The notes under the pieces are model-generated. The model worked only from the letters and a program-made list of their open reading frames with translations. It was not told where the DNA came from and did not search any database. 55,365 nt of DNA from Nostocaceae cyanobacterium (GTDB lineage: Bacteria; Cyanobacteriota; Cyanobacteriia; Cyanobacteriales; Nostocaceae), in assembly GCA_030065825.1 (NCBI GenBank), contig JASJCY010000014.1:1-55365 (forward strand), written 5' to 3'. Made by a program: the position numbers and the translations under genes. How positions within the stretch are numbered: the stretch's first letter is position 1; each line of letters begins with the position of its first letter. Below are positions 42,963 through 51,858 of this stretch, piece after piece.

Positions 42963-43457
42963 ATGGCAACTCAAACAGGAAATAATCTACCCGTGAACAT
43001 TGGTATCGACGAAAACAGCAGGGAAAAAATTGCTGAGGGTTTATCTCGGATGTTAGCAGACACCTATACCCTGTATCTGAAAACCCATAACTTCCATTGG
43101 AACGTCACAGGACCAATGTTCCAAACCTTGCATTTAATGTTTGAACAGCAATATAACGAGTTAGCATTGGCTGTAGACCAAATTGCGGAAAGAATTAGAG
43201 CACTTGGTCATCCTGCACCGGGAACCTACAGCGAATATGCCAAACTCAGTTCCATTCCAGAAACTCCAGGGGTTCCCAAAGCTACGGACATGATCCGTCT
43301 GCTGGTGGAAGGACAGGAAGCAGTAGTACGCACTGCAAGGTCTATTTTCCCCATAGTAGAGGAAGTAAACGACGAACCCACCGCTGACCTCTTGACTCAG
43401 AGGATGCAAGTCCACGAAAAGACTGCTTGGATGTTGAGAAGTTTACTGGAAGACTAG
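42963..43457 (+). CDS. dps: Dps-family ferritin (DNA-binding protein from starved cells)
   Basis: A 164-residue Dps. The ferroxidase residues are in [12 protein letters not shown] (His), [11 protein letters not shown] (Asp/Glu) and the [11 protein letters not shown] helix. Dps dodecamers oxidise Fe(II) with peroxide and store it, protecting DNA. The N-terminal tail is short and not strongly basic, so DNA binding is uncertain. GAGGACG stands upstream of ATG 42963. Second gene of the srxA-dps pair. Downstream come (GGGTAAT)n repeats and an inverted-repeat element. Confidence 0.95.
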   Translation: MATQTGNNLPVNIGIDENSREKIAEGLSRMLADTYTLYLKTHNFHWNVTGPMFQTLHLMFEQQYNELALAVDQIAERIRALGHPAPGTYSEYAKLSSIPETPGVPKATDMIRLLVEGQEAVVRTARSIFPIVEEVNDEPTADLLTQRMQVHEKTAWMLRSLLED

Positions 43458-43498
43458 ACAAATGGGTAATGGGTAATTGGTAATGGGTAATGGGTAAT

Positions 43499-43617
43499 CA
43501 CACATCTTGCACCTGGGCAAAAAACCGGGTTTATTGAGAATAACTAATAGCGAAAACCTAAATTTTACGTTTATAAACCCGGTTTTTTAGTCTTGTTGAT
43601 AATGATGCAAGATATGA
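43499..43617. mobile_element. MITE-like palindrome (CACATCTTGCACC...GATGCAAGATATG)
   Basis: About 119 bases with inverted ends CATCTTGCACC and GATGCAAGATATG and inner arms AAACCGGGTTTA and AAACCCGGTTTT. Same terminal family as the element at 22116-22280 but a shorter core. Confidence 0.6.
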
Positions 43618-43659
43618 GCAATAAGAATCTTACCATTTACCCTTTACCATTTACCATTT

Positions 43660-44343
43660 ATGTCCAACATTGATTTCACCCCAGAGTTGCAAAACCTCAT
43701 GCAACGAGTGGGTATTTCTAATTTTAAAGCTTTGAGTCGTGCTGCTGGTGTTTCCCAGAAGCAAATCTTACGCTTGCGACGGGGAGAAATAGAACGAATG
43801 CGGGTAGATATACTGCTGAAACTGTCGCAAGCATTACAAGTACCTTTAACAGAATTAATTACTATTTTTTCTCAATTAGAGGTGGTGAAAGAAAAACCAC
43901 CACAGAACCAGGAATTATTACAGCAAATCGCAGATTTAACCGCAGAATATGAGCGATCGCAACAGCAACTAGAACAGCAACAACAGCAATTGCAGCAACA
44001 GTTTCAGCAGGAGAGTTTACAACTGCTAGAGTCTTTATTAGTGCAGTTTCCCACCGCAGCGCAAAAAGCACGGGAAAATCCCCAACTAGCAGCGGTAAAA
44101 ATAGTACCTTTGATTCAGAAACCCCTAGAAAAATTGTTACAAAGCTGGGGGATAGAAGCGATCGCCCCAGTGGGAGCAGAAATAGCTTATAATCCCCAGT
44201 TACATCAGTTAATGTCAGGAACTGCACAACCAGGGGAACCAGTCAAAGTGCGTTACACTGGTTACCGTCAAGGGGATAAGCTACTATTTCGAGCCAAGGT
44301 GAGTCCTACTCCCCTCCCGCTAGAAGATTACCGAATTGAGTGA
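43660..44343 (+). CDS. HTH protein with coiled coil and GrpE-like C-terminal region
   Basis: A 227-residue protein with three parts. Residues 15-62 form a Cro/C1-type HTH (ISNFKALSRAAGVSQKQILR, RMRVDILLKLSQALQVPL). Residues 78-120 are a Gln-rich coiled coil (EYERSQQQLEQQQQQLQQQF). The C-terminal part (about 121-227) ends PVGAEIAYNPQLHQLMSGTA, then VRYTGYRQGDKLLFRAKV, which resembles the beta head of GrpE (P.G..FDP..H......GY..GDR.LR.A.V). GrpE is the nucleotide-exchange factor of DnaK, so this may couple a chaperone cofactor to DNA or peptide recognition. The GrpE relation is my reading of the motif and should be tested. No dnaK or dnaJ gene is nearby. Confidence 0.7.
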   Translation: MSNIDFTPELQNLMQRVGISNFKALSRAAGVSQKQILRLRRGEIERMRVDILLKLSQALQVPLTELITIFSQLEVVKEKPPQNQELLQQIADLTAEYERSQQQLEQQQQQLQQQFQQESLQLLESLLVQFPTAAQKARENPQLAAVKIVPLIQKPLEKLLQSWGIEAIAPVGAEIAYNPQLHQLMSGTAQPGEPVKVRYTGYRQGDKLLFRAKVSPTPLPLEDYRIE

Positions 44344-44352
44344 GACTCCAAG

Positions 44353-44383
44353 AGGAGGAAGAGGGGGAAGAGGGGGAGAAATT
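44353..44383. repeat. G-rich GAGGGGGAA repeat
   Basis: AGGAGGAAGAGGGGGAAGAG units just after the HTH/GrpE-like gene. The same sequence type is translated as the Ser/Pro linker of the DhaM-HPr-EI protein (40530-40615). Confidence 0.6.
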
Positions 44384-44531
44384 TTTATAGGTAATCTTAG
44401 AACGAGAAGGGAGTAGTTAATCAGCGATCGCATAGGTGGTTTGCTTATAATTGTCAATTATGTTTCAATCAATAGTGATTGATATATACTAGTAAAATCG
44501 TAAAGTTATTGACAAGAATAGATTTGCAATT

Positions 44532-44867
44532 ATGAGTTCCCACATTAAAGTTGTGAAGCCCAACGGCATCCTAGATGCTACTAAGTCACAAGAATTTAGG
44601 GATAAAATTAATGAATTTATAGAGAGTGGAATTAAGATTGTTTTAGTAGATTTTGAAGATGTGACTTTTATGGATAGTTCCGGTTTAGGGGCATTAGTTT
44701 TAGCCTTTAAAGCTCTACGGGCAGCTGATAGAAAATTGTTTATTTGTTCCGTTAACGAACAGGTGAGAATATTATTGGAGTTGACCGGGATGGACAAGGT
44801 ATTTGAAATTGTGTCTAACCAAGATGAATTTGATAAAATTATCATGTCCACTAATGTTACTAATTAA
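44532..44867 (+). CDS. STAS-domain anti-sigma factor antagonist
   Basis: A 111-residue single STAS domain. The phosphorylatable Ser lies in VTFMDSSGLGALVLAFKALR, the standard motif of SpoIIAA/RsbV-type antagonists, preceded by the KIVLVDFEDV strand. In partner switching the unphosphorylated antagonist binds an anti-sigma kinase; a PP2C phosphatase reactivates it. Such a phosphatase is encoded convergently next door (44860-46002), the two genes overlapping by eight bases at their 3' ends. The kinase is not in the window. Confidence 0.92.
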   Translation: MSSHIKVVKPNGILDATKSQEFRDKINEFIESGIKIVLVDFEDVTFMDSSGLGALVLAFKALRAADRKLFICSVNEQVRILLELTGMDKVFEIVSNQDEFDKIIMSTNVTN

Positions 44868-46002
44868 ATTCGATTTTGAGGATAGATAAATCATCATCAA
44901 AAGATGGTTGTGAGTTGACAGTAATTAACCATTTCAGTATCATATCCAACTGGTCATCGACATAATTTTGTACTTGAACCAGGGTGTTAATAAAAGCATC
45001 TAACCCCCAAATCATGCCATCTGATTTAGTGATTTCATAAGCACCGTCACTAAAAATATAAAGGTTACTTCCTGCTGTAATTGGGCAAATGCGATCAACA
45101 TATTTTGCCTCTGTAAACATACCGATGGGCATACCGGGGGTTTTTAAAAGTTGGAATTCTATTTTATCTGATGCCTTAGATATTAAAACTGCCGGTGGAT
45201 GACCAGCACTGGCATAAGTTAATTTACGGGTAATTCGGTGATATACTCCATACCAAATAGTAAAGTATTTATCATTTTGGTAGTTCATTTGAAAAGTGTC
45301 ATTTAATGCTTTTAAAACTTCGCTTGGTTGATAGTAATTTAGACCTTTAAGAGCACGAGAACGTAGTAAATTAAGAACAGAAATTGAGGGAAGAGTAGCC
45401 CTAAGTCCATGTCCGGCAGTATCTAATAGGTAAATTGCCAAAGAATCATTATCAAGCCAATAAAAATCAAAGCAATCTCCACCAAGTTGACGAGAGGGTA
45501 AAAAACGAAAATCGATGTTTAAAGGTTCCTTCATGGGACGAGGAAGAAGAGAGCGTACATAGGCTGCTGCTTCTGCCAATTCTGCTTCTAAAATTTTCTT
45601 TTGGGTGTGTAAATCCTGACTCAATTTGTGTAAACGTAAACCAGCTCTAACTCGTGCTTGTAATTCATTTTTTTCGATTGGTTTGGTAATAAAATCATCA
45701 GCACCAGCATCGAGTCCTTTAACGCGATCGGCAACTGAATCTAAAGATGTTAAAAGGATAAAAAATGTGGTGGATAAATCTGGGTTTTGTTTGATATAAC
45801 GACAGACATCTAGTCCATTTAATCCCGGCATTAACCAATCACAAATAATCAATGCTGGATGATGGGCAATAACTTCTGCAATTCCTTCCTCACCGTTGCT
45901 AGCAACAACTATTTCATAACCTTGTTTTTCTAGCATTCTTTTCAGCAGGATTCGTACTGCAAGGTCATCATCAATTACAAGGATTTTATAAACATTATTC
46001 AT
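44860..46002 (-). CDS. Response regulator fused to PP2C (RsbU/SpoIIE-type) phosphatase
   Basis: A 380-residue protein. Residues 5-122 form a receiver with acidic pocket IDDD, phospho-acceptor Asp in ALIICDWLMPGLNG and Lys in FITKPIEKNE. A short coiled linker (about 125-155) leads to a PP2C SpoIIE domain (155-380): PSRQLGGDCFDFYWL (metal Asp), YLLDTAGHGLRATLPSI and LTYASAGHPPAVL. It should dephosphorylate a STAS antagonist, plausibly the neighbour at 44532, in response to a histidine kinase. Divergent at GGDCFDF where GGDFYD is common, but the Asp is kept. Confidence 0.92.
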   Translation of the reverse strand: MNNVYKILVIDDDLAVRILLKRMLEKQGYEIVVASNGEEGIAEVIAHHPALIICDWLMPGLNGLDVCRYIKQNPDLSTTFFILLTSLDSVADRVKGLDAGADDFITKPIEKNELQARVRAGLRLHKLSQDLHTQKKILEAELAEAAAYVRSLLPRPMKEPLNIDFRFLPSRQLGGDCFDFYWLDNDSLAIYLLDTAGHGLRATLPSISVLNLLRSRALKGLNYYQPSEVLKALNDTFQMNYQNDKYFTIWYGVYHRITRKLTYASAGHPPAVLISKASDKIEFQLLKTPGMPIGMFTEAKYVDRICPITAGSNLYIFSDGAYEITKSDGMIWGLDAFINTLVQVQNYVDDQLDMILKWLITVNSQPSFDDDLSILKIEFN

Positions 46003-46245
46003 TCTTTCAATTATCAGTTACAGATTTATTTTTGAGAAGTAATTTATGCAGGAAAAATAATCAAATAAAAATGGAATTATATTGGTTAAATGTACTTGAG
46101 TCTTGAAAATTAAATCCGCAATAAACCCAATTTATTAACCACTCCACAGTCACAATTGACTTGATAAATAAATGGTTTTTAGCCACAAATCTATCAATAG
46201 ATAACTTGAGAAATTTTGATATTTGGTAATTAGTATTATCAAAAT

Positions 46246-47016
46246 TTATTGCGGAGGTAACAGGGGATTTAGCCACAACAACAGAGTATTTTTCAGCTGA
46301 TTTAAGTCGCGGTATACTTCTTGCTTAAACCATTGTCCCAAAGCATCCAAAGGGTTAAATTCTTTACCTGGTTGCCATTTGACATCTTGACCGAGGGGTG
46401 TGAGGTGATTTCCTCTTAAGGTTTGTGTTGTTACCATTCCCGGAAAACGGGTTTGCAGTATTTCTGTGAGAATTGCAGATTGGTCGAGGGTATCATTGCT
46501 AAATTTTATTAACAAGTTACGACGGATTTTGTAGCTCTCTTGTACGATTTGGTTAGTTTGCTGTGGCGAAGGGGTAAACTCGATTGGCAAACTAGAGTTA
46601 AGCTGTTCTACCAAAGGAATAGCATCCTTAGCAGTGTAATTGTTGAAAGATATGAGAATATTACCTGCACGTTCTACAGGAAAGAGACTACCGATGAGTA
46701 AGTGGAGTTTACACCCCATGCTGTGTCCGATACCGTAGACGGGGAGGTAGCTGTTATTTAGCAGGGATTTATCTTCTAAGCGTACTAAAGCACGTTCAAA
46801 GTTAAGCAGCACTTGTTCAGCAATCTGCACGTGATCTAGGGTGCTGACAAACTGGGTAGCAATCACAATATAGCCTTTTTCCGCCAGATATTCTAGTAAC
46901 AAACGGTAGGTCAGATGAGGTGCGGTACCGATAAAAGCACCACCGAGGAAATGAACGATACCAATATGATGACGGGGAACTAATACCCAGTTGCCAGAAA
47001 TTTCCTTCCAATCCAT
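46246..47016 (-). CDS. DUF1350 family protein (alpha/beta-hydrolase-like)
   Basis: A 256-residue protein conserved in cyanobacteria and plants. MDWKEISGNWVLVPRHHIGI then VHFLGGAFIGTAPHLTYRLL are DUF1350 hallmarks. The elbow YGIGHSMGCKLHLLIGS resembles a GxSxG nucleophile loop (GHSMG), but a full catalytic triad cannot be assigned with confidence. Function unknown; plant relatives are chloroplast proteins. It stands alone between repeat-poor AT-rich gaps. Confidence 0.8.
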   Translation of the reverse strand: MDWKEISGNWVLVPRHHIGIVHFLGGAFIGTAPHLTYRLLLEYLAEKGYIVIATQFVSTLDHVQIAEQVLLNFERALVRLEDKSLLNNSYLPVYGIGHSMGCKLHLLIGSLFPVERAGNILISFNNYTAKDAIPLVEQLNSSLPIEFTPSPQQTNQIVQESYKIRRNLLIKFSNDTLDQSAILTEILQTRFPGMVTTQTLRGNHLTPLGQDVKWQPGKEFNPLDALGQWFKQEVYRDLNQLKNTLLLWLNPLLPPQ

Positions 47017-47141
47017 GCAGTCAGCTTCCTTGGGAGAGCTTTGTCAAGCCTTGATTTACCATTTTATGTTAGACCCTCTATGGCTCCTACGTCATGGAAA
47101 GCTTCACAAAACCTAGAATAGAAGTAGAATAGAAGTAACTT

Positions 47142-47861
47142 TTAACCTTGACTCTGTAACCTTTTCATTTCGTCTTGCACATCTAGGGCAATCTGTAATG
47201 CTTCATTGAGAAAGCGTCCATGTTCCGTCGCTGTTTCCGTCACTTGCATTGCGGTTAAATTTGCTAAATTATCAGCAAATAAGTCTGTGTTGTGGATAAT
47301 GAATTGCTGATTTTCCCGTAAAATTCTTTCTGTCTTTAAAGCACGAACCAAATCGCTTTTTGTTAACTTTAAGGCTTCAATAACTCTGTGTCTTTCCTTG
47401 ATAGCTACTTCTGGATTTCCAGCCGCTTCTATTTTATCGTTGATGTCTATTGATTTAATAACAGCATGATATCTGTCAACATCATTTAACAAAACTTCCA
47501 GAGAAGCTGTCATATTTTCTAAGACAATCTTCTTCCTTTGTTTCCAAATCAGATATAAAGAATATTTACTTACATGAAAACCTAAAATGCAGAATAATAT
47601 AAACAATATCCAAGAAGGTATTGGAATCCAGGAAGCAAATATCCTGATAACAACATCAAATATAAGACAGGGAAGAACTACAGTAGACAATCCAATAAAA
47701 ACTGCAGTAATTCCCTCAGGACCTTGAACTTTTTTGATAAATTGTCTTGCCAGTTTTTGCAGGTAATTACTAATGATAGGTAATTCATATTTAACAGGCA
47801 AATTAGTAAGCGTTCTTAGCTCCCCTTTAGTAATCTCTAAACCCTTTAAATCATCACGCAC
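47142..47861 (-). CDS. Unknown protein with two adjacent membrane helices
   Basis: A 239-residue protein without recognised family. Two hydrophobic helices occupy about residues 52-75 (TAVFIGLSTVVLPCLIFDVV) and 82-105 (SWILFILFCILGFHVSKYSL). The rest of the C-terminal half is helical and charged (ENMTASLEVLLNDVDRYHAV, SDLVRALKTERILRENQQFI), with coiled-coil character facing the cytosol. The opening MRDDLKGLEITKGELRTLTN is polar. No catalytic motif is seen. A membrane-tethered scaffold or channel-like protein are both possible. It is transcribed with, and 125 bases upstream of, the DUF1350 gene, but linkage is not shown. Confidence 0.55.
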   Translation of the reverse strand: MRDDLKGLEITKGELRTLTNLPVKYELPIISNYLQKLARQFIKKVQGPEGITAVFIGLSTVVLPCLIFDVVIRIFASWIPIPSWILFILFCILGFHVSKYSLYLIWKQRKKIVLENMTASLEVLLNDVDRYHAVIKSIDINDKIEAAGNPEVAIKERHRVIEALKLTKSDLVRALKTERILRENQQFIIHNTDLFADNLANLTAMQVTETATEHGRFLNEALQIALDVQDEMKRLQSQG

Positions 47862-48293
47862 AGCTTTCGATTCCCCGTCATCACTGTTGTTAGGTATTAT
47901 ATATCAATCAAATTGATGGAACTAAAATCAGGCAAGAAATATTTTTTGTGATAAAAATTAATAGTAAGTTCATAAAATGTATTAATTCCTGACTCCCCAC
48001 CCCTTGATGGTGCTGTTGGTTCAGGTTGGGCTATTGCCATACTGTTAAAAATGTGGTATGTATTCTAGGATTTAGCAAGATTTAGCTTACGTGCTTATAC
48101 TAATTTGGCATTAAAATTAGTATTTGCCAAGTAGGGACGGGATTACCCCACCCCTATCAATTAATCATGTGTCACATTGTTTTTTTTGCTTGGTACAATC
48201 TGTTGCTAACCCCACTATACAGAACTTCTAAAAAAGGCAATAGCGTAGGGAACTCCTAGGTCATATTGTACTTCTATCTCCCTACAACTGTTA
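47862..48293. other. Intergenic region with one hairpin
   Basis: No gene seen. A hairpin ATACTAATTT...AAATTAGTAT lies near 48098-48123, partly overlapping a TTTGGCATTAAAATTAGTAT segment. The region is otherwise AT-rich. Confidence 0.35.
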
Positions 48294-48602
48294 CTATTTT
48301 TGTTCGAGAAATTCATCTACGCTAATTTCTGCCTGTCGAATTAAACTTCTCAGTAAACCAGGTGCGTTCTTCACGGTAATTTGGTACCGCACAACTTCAC
48401 CGATAAAGGTTTGTGATTCTTTAACAAGATAGGGTTTACCATGTTTTTATTGGACGTAGAGATAACCTCTAATAGCATCTTTAATATTTTCTATTGCTTC
48501 ATCTAAATTCTTACCTTGACTAACACATCCGGGAAGTTCGGGAACTTCTGCTACATAACTTTCATATTCTGGATCGAATGAGAAAATTACCTAGAATTTC
48601 AT
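48294..48602 (-). pseudogene. Decayed hicBA-type toxin-antitoxin pair
   Basis: Read from ATG 48602: MKF-stop-VIFSFDPEYESYVAEV, PELPGCVSQGKNLDEAIENI, KDAIRGYLYVQ-stop-KHGKPYLVKESQTFIGEVV. This is a HicB-family antitoxin (PELPGC, DEAIENIKDAI) with a TAG at codon 4 and a TAA after codon 51. The frame then passes into APGLLRSLIRQAEISVDEFL, which matches the HicA toxin C-terminus; the toxin's N-terminal half is missing. The locus is therefore a fused remnant, not a working pair, unless a downstream start rescues a short HicB. Confidence 0.7.
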
Positions 48603-48740
48603 CGTTGTTTAAGATTTTCTCGGTGAGGGTTATAGAATCAATTTAACGTAACTGTAGGGGAAAACGGCATAATAATCAGTGTTACTTTGGCATTTATATT
48701 GGGAAAAATATAGTTAGACAAATTTTTAAAAACCAGGGAA

Positions 48741-49145
48741 ATGCCAAGAAATTTTACACAGTTATATTTGCATGGTGTTTGGGGAACATGGGATAGATTA
48801 CCCCTAGTTACAGGAGATATTCAAAATATTATTTATAACGCCATTGCTAAACAATGTCGAGAATTAGGATGTACATTAATTGCTATTGCTGGGGTTGCGG
48901 TTCATGTACATATTCTGACTGGTTATCCACCTAATTTAACCATATCAGAATTGATTGGAAAAGCTAAAGGTAGTTCTTCTTATTTAATTACTCATGAAAT
49001 TAAACCCGGTAGCTTTTTCAAATGGCAAGGTGGTTATGGTGCTTTTACTGTTAGTCATCATGATATTGATCGAGTAGCTAATTATATTAGAAATCAACCG
49101 CAACATCACAGTCAAAAAACCTTGGTTGATGCGTGGGAGATTTAA
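48741..49145 (+). CDS. IS200-like Y1 transposase (TnpA/RAYT type)
   Basis: A 134-residue HUH transposase. It has WGTWDRLPLVTGDIQNIIYN, the HUH motif in AGVAVHVHILTGY, KGSSSYLITHE and the catalytic-Tyr helix VANYIRNQPQHH. It would cut and join single-stranded DNA at hairpins. No tnpB accompanies it. REP-like hairpins lie directly downstream (49160-49218 and 49331-49365) and again at 51800, so it may act on these, as RAYT enzymes do. The frame is intact. Confidence 0.9.
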   Translation: MPRNFTQLYLHGVWGTWDRLPLVTGDIQNIIYNAIAKQCRELGCTLIAIAGVAVHVHILTGYPPNLTISELIGKAKGSSSYLITHEIKPGSFFKWQGGYGAFTVSHHDIDRVANYIRNQPQHHSQKTLVDAWEI

Positions 49146-49159
49146 ATTTAAGCCTTCAA

Positions 49160-49218
49160 ATAAGCCCTCAGCCTAAAGGCTGGGGCTACACGGACAAAAC
49201 CTGCCTCCGCAGGTTTCA
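49160..49218. repeat. REP-like double hairpin, copy 1
   Basis: AGCCTAAAGGCT hairpin, then GGGGCTACACGGACAAAACC and TGCCTCCGCAGGTTT, with CCTGCCTCCGCAGG forming a second hairpin. The same GGCTAYACGGACAAAA block with a CTGCCTCTGCAGG hairpin recurs at 51800-51858. A further hairpin-rich stretch (GTCCCGAAGGGAC) follows at 49258-49270. Confidence 0.75.
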
Positions 49219-49330
49219 AAATGTTGTTTTTAGCCCACGTTCGTCGTTCGCGTAGCGTGTCCCGAAGGGACTCAGACGTTCCCGTTCACCGGAGGTGTTC
49301 GGTGCAGGGTAGGGTAGGTGGGCTTTGTTT

Positions 49331-49365
49331 GTATAGCCCCACCCTTCTAGGGTGAGGGTTTCCAA
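49331..49365. repeat. REP-like hairpin, copy 2 (half)
   Basis: GTATAGCCCCACCCTTCTAG then GGTGAGGGTTT; ACCCTTCTAGGGT is the stem-loop. It matches the reverse complement of 51800-51832, so dynamin-gene flanks carry inverted copies. Confidence 0.65.
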
Positions 49366-49745
49366 TTGTTGAGAGACTGACGAATTGATTTTAATTCCTG
49401 TAGATATTCATGCAGTTTTTCTTTTTGCAAATTCAAGGTATTAATTATTGTTTCTGATTCTGATTCTTTTGTCTCCCGTTGTTGTAACAGACTATCGAAC
49501 TCTGCTTTAAACTTTTTGATGTAGTCATTGATTTGTTGCTCTGCATTTCTAAAATCTTCTGCAATTTGTTTTTCGATGACTCTTTGTAATAACTCTCGAT
49601 TTCTAGCAACTTGTTCATCTATCTTCGAGTTAATTAACTGTGCAGTTTTACGTAGATTTATTTCGTAAAATTCTTGCCTATCTTCATATTCAATATCAAC
49701 ATAATATACTTTATCAGAATCACAACAACGACTTTCTGTTCTTTT
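49347..49745 (-). pseudogene. In-frame 3' continuation of the dynamin-like gene beyond its stop
   Basis: Immediately after the TAA at 49746-49748 the same frame stays open for 132 codons to TAG at 49347. It reads KVYYVDIEYEDRQEFYEINL, KTAQLINSKIDEQVARNREL and on as a long charged coiled coil ending LKSIRQSLNNWKPSP. It contains no Met and no early alternative start, so it is not a separate gene; it looks like the original C-terminus, cut off by a nonsense mutation. Confidence 0.75.
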
Positions 49746-51704
49746 TTATCTTTTTGTCCTAGTAAACACTTCTTGTTGTTGTTTAATACTCGCATCAATC
49801 CCCTTAAATTTAAAACTAGGAAACTGAATAGGATTAACATTCAATTTAACTTGCAACGCTTCACCCAAATAATCAGATAATTCATTTGATATCTGTTGAA
49901 TATCATTTTGAATTTTGAGAGCTAATTTTTCACGAATATTGGTACCATCTCTAACCAATCTATCTTGAGTATCAAGCCAAAAGCTTTGAATCAGAGGACT
50001 GCAAAACTCATTGATAGTTTTGTTAATGTTTTGAGTGTCTTTTTTATTCTTGACTCTGATTATGTATGGGTCAGAATTTATCTGGATTTCTTGAATATCA
50101 CTGTCAGGATTATCAAAAACTTCTGGTACAGACTTAGAAAGAGATTTAATTAAAGATGCACTTGCTTTTACACTTACTCTGAATATATTGCCCAATCCTT
50201 TACTAAAAAAGTCTATAATACCGCCACCAACCTCGCCTATAATGTCACCAATATCTCCCCAAATATTATTATTTGTGCTAATGGCTGGTCTAGGATTAGC
50301 CTTCACTTTCTTTGTGCTAGATGATTTTTTAGATTGAGATTCAGCGATTTGGTCAATTTGATATTGAATTTCAGCTTTAGTTCCTTCCGCAAATATATCA
50401 ATACCTTGGCTAAAACCAGTTATAAGTATTTGTTTTTGTCTATCTACAGACTTTTTTACATCTTCTACCTTAGTTTTTGCATTTACAGATTTTTTTTTAT
50501 ATTCTTCTATTTTTTCCTTTAACGCTGCAATATCAATTTCCCAACCACTAATTTTGGTGTTGAGAGAATCTTCAATTGATTTAGCAGCCTTATCAATTTT
50601 TGCTAACGCATCACTCAAAAGATTCCAACCTGCATTTTTAGTGATTGTTTCAATTACTGTTTCTTGAATTCGAGGAATACCGCTATCTATTAAAGCTTGT
50701 GGTGCAATTTTACGGGGTGCTGGGATAATCTGATTTCCTTCTTCATCTTCAGTTGCATATCTAGCACTGAAGAATTTTTTGAAATCCTTGATTTGACTTT
50801 CAGTTGCTTTTTGTTGTTGAATTAATTTGGCTAAAAGTCCTTGTCTAGAACTAGCCGGATAAATAATGGGTTTAGGAAAACCAAAATTAGATAATTCGAT
50901 TTTTAAATCTTGAATTACTTCATCAATTTCTCTATCTTTTTCAGTTTTTTGATCAACTTTATTGAGAATAAAGTAAATCTTACCTTTTTCAGCTTCTAAA
51001 ATTTCCTTACGATTCTCTACTACATCCTTAAACAATTCAGAAACAGCATTATCTTTGTAAGAAGCGTAATTTAAAACAAATAAAATTGCATTGCAGGTTC
51101 TTAAAGCTTCCAAGGCAGTTTGCTTTAGTGCTACTGTATTAAATTGGGCTGATTCCCATTCATTCGGACCAGGTGTATCAACAAGAGTAAAACCTGCAAG
51201 GGAAGAAACTCCGCTAATTGCTTCAATAGGATGTTCTATTTCAAAACGTATAGTATTATCAGAATTTCCTTTTTCTCTAATTTCACGGGTTCTAACTAAA
51301 AATTTCTGCTGAATTTCTCCTTCATTCCCTTCAGCAATCACAACAGGTTTTCTTTCTCCTGCTCGGTATTCTAAGAGTCTGGGAACTCGATTGGCAGGAA
51401 TATGCAATACATCTGTACGGCAGATAGTACAAGCTGCGGTTTCACTAGCTAAAACATCTACACCAATAACAGAGTTGAGAAAGGTACTCTTACCCGCTTT
51501 CATAGCTGCGATAACTGCAACCTGGTATTTTTGTTGTTTCAATGCAGTTAAGGCTGTGGTGATGTCATTCTCAACACTCTGCAAACCTTTGCTATCATCA
51601 CCTTCACTCAGACGACTTTGGCGAATTTCCTGTAGATACTCCAGTAAGCGTGTTCCCAGGTTGCAAATATTACTGTGTGTCTCTTGAAATTGTTGTGATG
51701 ACAT
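49746..51704 (-). CDS. Bacterial dynamin-like GTPase
   Basis: A 652-residue large GTPase. G1 is AAMKAGKSTFLNSVIG (about 67-82), G3 LVDTPGPNEW (175-184), G4 FILNKVDQK (246-254); a conserved ASETAACTICRTDVL supplies the G2 Thr. After the GTPase come long helices (IAALKEKIEEYKKKSVNAKT), a basic stretch (about 450-470), a hydrophobic/amphipathic part (IWGDIGDIIGEVGGGIIDFF) that may insert in membrane, and more helices. Bacterial dynamins bind and remodel membranes, in thylakoid or plasma-membrane upkeep or in phage defence. The frame stops at 49746 but continues open for 132 more codons with matching coiled-coil character, so the protein is probably truncated. A divergent LRAT-type gene starts 271 bases upstream. 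Confidence 0.88.
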   Translation of the reverse strand: MSSQQFQETHSNICNLGTRLLEYLQEIRQSRLSEGDDSKGLQSVENDITTALTALKQQKYQVAVIAAMKAGKSTFLNSVIGVDVLASETAACTICRTDVLHIPANRVPRLLEYRAGERKPVVIAEGNEGEIQQKFLVRTREIREKGNSDNTIRFEIEHPIEAISGVSSLAGFTLVDTPGPNEWESAQFNTVALKQTALEALRTCNAILFVLNYASYKDNAVSELFKDVVENRKEILEAEKGKIYFILNKVDQKTEKDREIDEVIQDLKIELSNFGFPKPIIYPASSRQGLLAKLIQQQKATESQIKDFKKFFSARYATEDEEGNQIIPAPRKIAPQALIDSGIPRIQETVIETITKNAGWNLLSDALAKIDKAAKSIEDSLNTKISGWEIDIAALKEKIEEYKKKSVNAKTKVEDVKKSVDRQKQILITGFSQGIDIFAEGTKAEIQYQIDQIAESQSKKSSSTKKVKANPRPAISTNNNIWGDIGDIIGEVGGGIIDFFSKGLGNIFRVSVKASASLIKSLSKSVPEVFDNPDSDIQEIQINSDPYIIRVKNKKDTQNINKTINEFCSPLIQSFWLDTQDRLVRDGTNIREKLALKIQNDIQQISNELSDYLGEALQVKLNVNPIQFPSFKFKGIDASIKQQQEVFTRTKR

Positions 51705-51799
51705 GATTACTTAGCCCTGAGTAGTAAAAGTTAATTCACTACTCAGTTATAACCCCACCTAAGTAAAAAGGGAGCATCCCAATTGTTGAAAAACACCCA

Positions 51800-51858
51800 A
51801 ACCCTAGAAGGGTAAGGCTATACGGACAAAATCTGCCTCTGCAGGTTCCAAGTTTCAT
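51800..51858. repeat. REP-like double hairpin, copy 3
   Basis: ACCCTAGAAGGGT hairpin, then AAGGCTATACGGACAAAATC and a CTGCCTCTGCAGG hairpin. Lies in the 271-bp gap between the divergent dynamin and LRAT-type genes, so it may sit in their promoters. Confidence 0.7.

Noticed and set aside
49658-49840. 60-codon minus-strand frame overlapping the dynamin 3' end
   Set aside because: Out of frame with the gene; the in-frame coiled-coil continuation explains the region better.
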